NCBI GenBank assembly: GCA_018820315.1
Contig: JAHJOQ010000098.1
Coordinates: 1-55,155 of the forward strand
Direction: 5' to 3'
DNA from: Candidatus Zixiibacteriota bacterium
GTDB lineage: Bacteria > Zixibacteria > MSB-5A5 > JAABVY01 > JAHJOQ01
DNA: 55,155 nt
The notes under the pieces are model-generated. The model was not told the DNA's origin and searched no databases. It worked only from the letters and a program-made list of their open reading frames with translations. Below are positions 54,641-55,155 of the stretch, piece by piece. The translations under genes and the position numbers were made by a program. Positions within the stretch are counted from its first letter, which is position 1, and each line of letters starts with the position of its first letter.

Positions 54641-54946
54641 ATGTTGACGAAGAACGCAGTGTATGAAGCACTACAGTTTGTAACCGATCCGGAAATAGGC
54701 TTGAGCATTATCGATCTTGGGCTTGTCTATGATGTCAGTATTGAAGACGACAAGAACATCAAAGTCACAATGACGTTGACCACCCCGGCGTGTCCATACG
54801 GACCGGCCCTGATCAATGAGGTCAAGGATGTCTCCGGCAGTCTCGACGGTGTCGAGAAGGTCGAGGTCGAAGTAGTGTGGGAACCTCTCTGGAATCCACA
54901 GGAGATGGCCTCAGACGAGGCAAAGGACGTCCTCGGCATTTGGTAG
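54641..54946 (+). CDS. sufT: MIP18/DUF59-family Fe-S assembly protein (SufT-like)
   Basis: This 101-residue protein is a stand-alone DUF59 domain as in SufT and the MIP18/CIA2 family. It has DPEIGLSIIDLGLVYDV near residue 16 and the conserved cysteine in TTPACPYGP near residue 51. SufT-type proteins help mature Fe-S client proteins, and its place as last gene of a suf operon is common in many bacteria. The three-base gap after sufU indicates coupling. Confidence 0.93.
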   Translation: MLTKNAVYEALQFVTDPEIGLSIIDLGLVYDVSIEDDKNIKVTMTLTTPACPYGPALINEVKDVSGSLDGVEKVEVEVVWEPLWNPQEMASDEAKDVLGIW

Positions 54947-54970
54947 GGCGATCCTGCCACGATTCCGCAC

Positions 54971-55155
54971 TTGTGGTTCATTACGAGATTGCGACGCTCC
55001 GTTCGGTCGCTCGCAATGGCGTATTAATTCGCGTCTATTACCTATAAACGCTTTCTTACTGCACTGATAGCAACGCACACACCGTCATCGCGAGGAGCAA
55101 GTCCGCTGTTTCCAAAGACGTCAACCCATACACCGTCATCGCGAGGAGCGAGTCC
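54971..55155. repeat. REP-like repeats at the right edge
   Basis: After the suf operon the sequence shows CGAGATTGCGACGC followed by TCGCTCGCAATGGCG. Further on, two near-identical copies of GTCATCGCGAGGAGC[A/G]AGTCC occur, at about 55083-55103 and 55135-55155, each preceded by ACACC. The second is cut by the window edge. These belong to the same family as the arms of the element at 20155-20310. Confidence 0.7.

Noticed and set aside
1-55155. tRNA, rRNA and CRISPR arrays
   Set aside because: No cloverleaf-like gene, rRNA segment or regularly spaced repeat array was found by reading both strands. A tRNAscan or CRISPR search would settle it.

Overview
The window looks like a chromosomal segment of a Gram-negative (diderm) bacterium with roughly 50% GC. 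Lipid A/Kdo genes (lpxK, waaA) argue for an outer membrane. Secreted proteins with signal peptides, and a beta-helix protein with a C-terminal FlgD/Por-like domain beginning at a DPFNP motif, point to the FCB side of the tree. A Zixibacteria-like lineage is my best guess, but this is inference from gene content only. No tRNA, rRNA or CRISPR array was seen. Most of the window is ordinary housekeeping DNA, broken by small accessory islands.

Layout. 1-3141: the tail of an unknown gene, then uvrA. 3142-5921: accessory island with two related small ORFs and a tcmP + DUF5131 (Gp37/Gp68, three-Cys motif) pair on the minus strand. 5995-12.6 kb: minus-strand run waaA-lpxK-nadB-guaA-polyprenyl synthase with overlapping or nearly abutting genes. 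12.6-13.8 kb: a gene-free stretch headed by a perfect consensus sigma70-type promoter on the plus strand and ending in strong RNA-like folds. 13.8-15.5 kb: a two-gene module of an OLD/AAA15-type ATPase and a small TOPRIM/DUF4276-like protein, a plausible defence system. 15.6-19.7 kb: a DASS transporter, asnS and an HU-family protein. 20.5-27.2 kb: sucC/sucD, a class III aminotransferase and an aldehyde dehydrogenase that together could run a GABA/semialdehyde-to-succinyl-CoA route, with an inserted small island (membrane protein, HNH protein, truncated phosphoesterase) before the dehydrogenase. 27.2-31.1 kb: an asparagine-synthase-like protein lacking the glutaminase cysteine, and a GAF histidine kinase with a single-domain response regulator. 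31.2-37.6 kb: nadC-birA, a secreted protein made of two 218-residue repeats, a PhzF-like protein, an EamA permease and a 2-Cys peroxiredoxin. 37.7-44.0 kb: polysaccharide pyruvyl transferase, O-unit flippase and a large secreted beta-helix protein. 44.3-48.3 kb: trkA-trkH and a PD40 lipoprotein. 48.5-54.9 kb: a complete suf Fe-S assembly operon (Rrf2 regulator, sufC, sufB, sufD, Rieske protein, sufS, sufU, sufT-like).

The most interesting candidates are the tcmP/DUF5131 pair with its small-ORF neighbours, the ATPase/TOPRIM module, and the structured gene-free region with a consensus promoter directly upstream of that module. Short palindromic hairpin repeats (cores at about 20.2 and 35.8 kb, and a direct repeat at the right edge) are scattered between genes.
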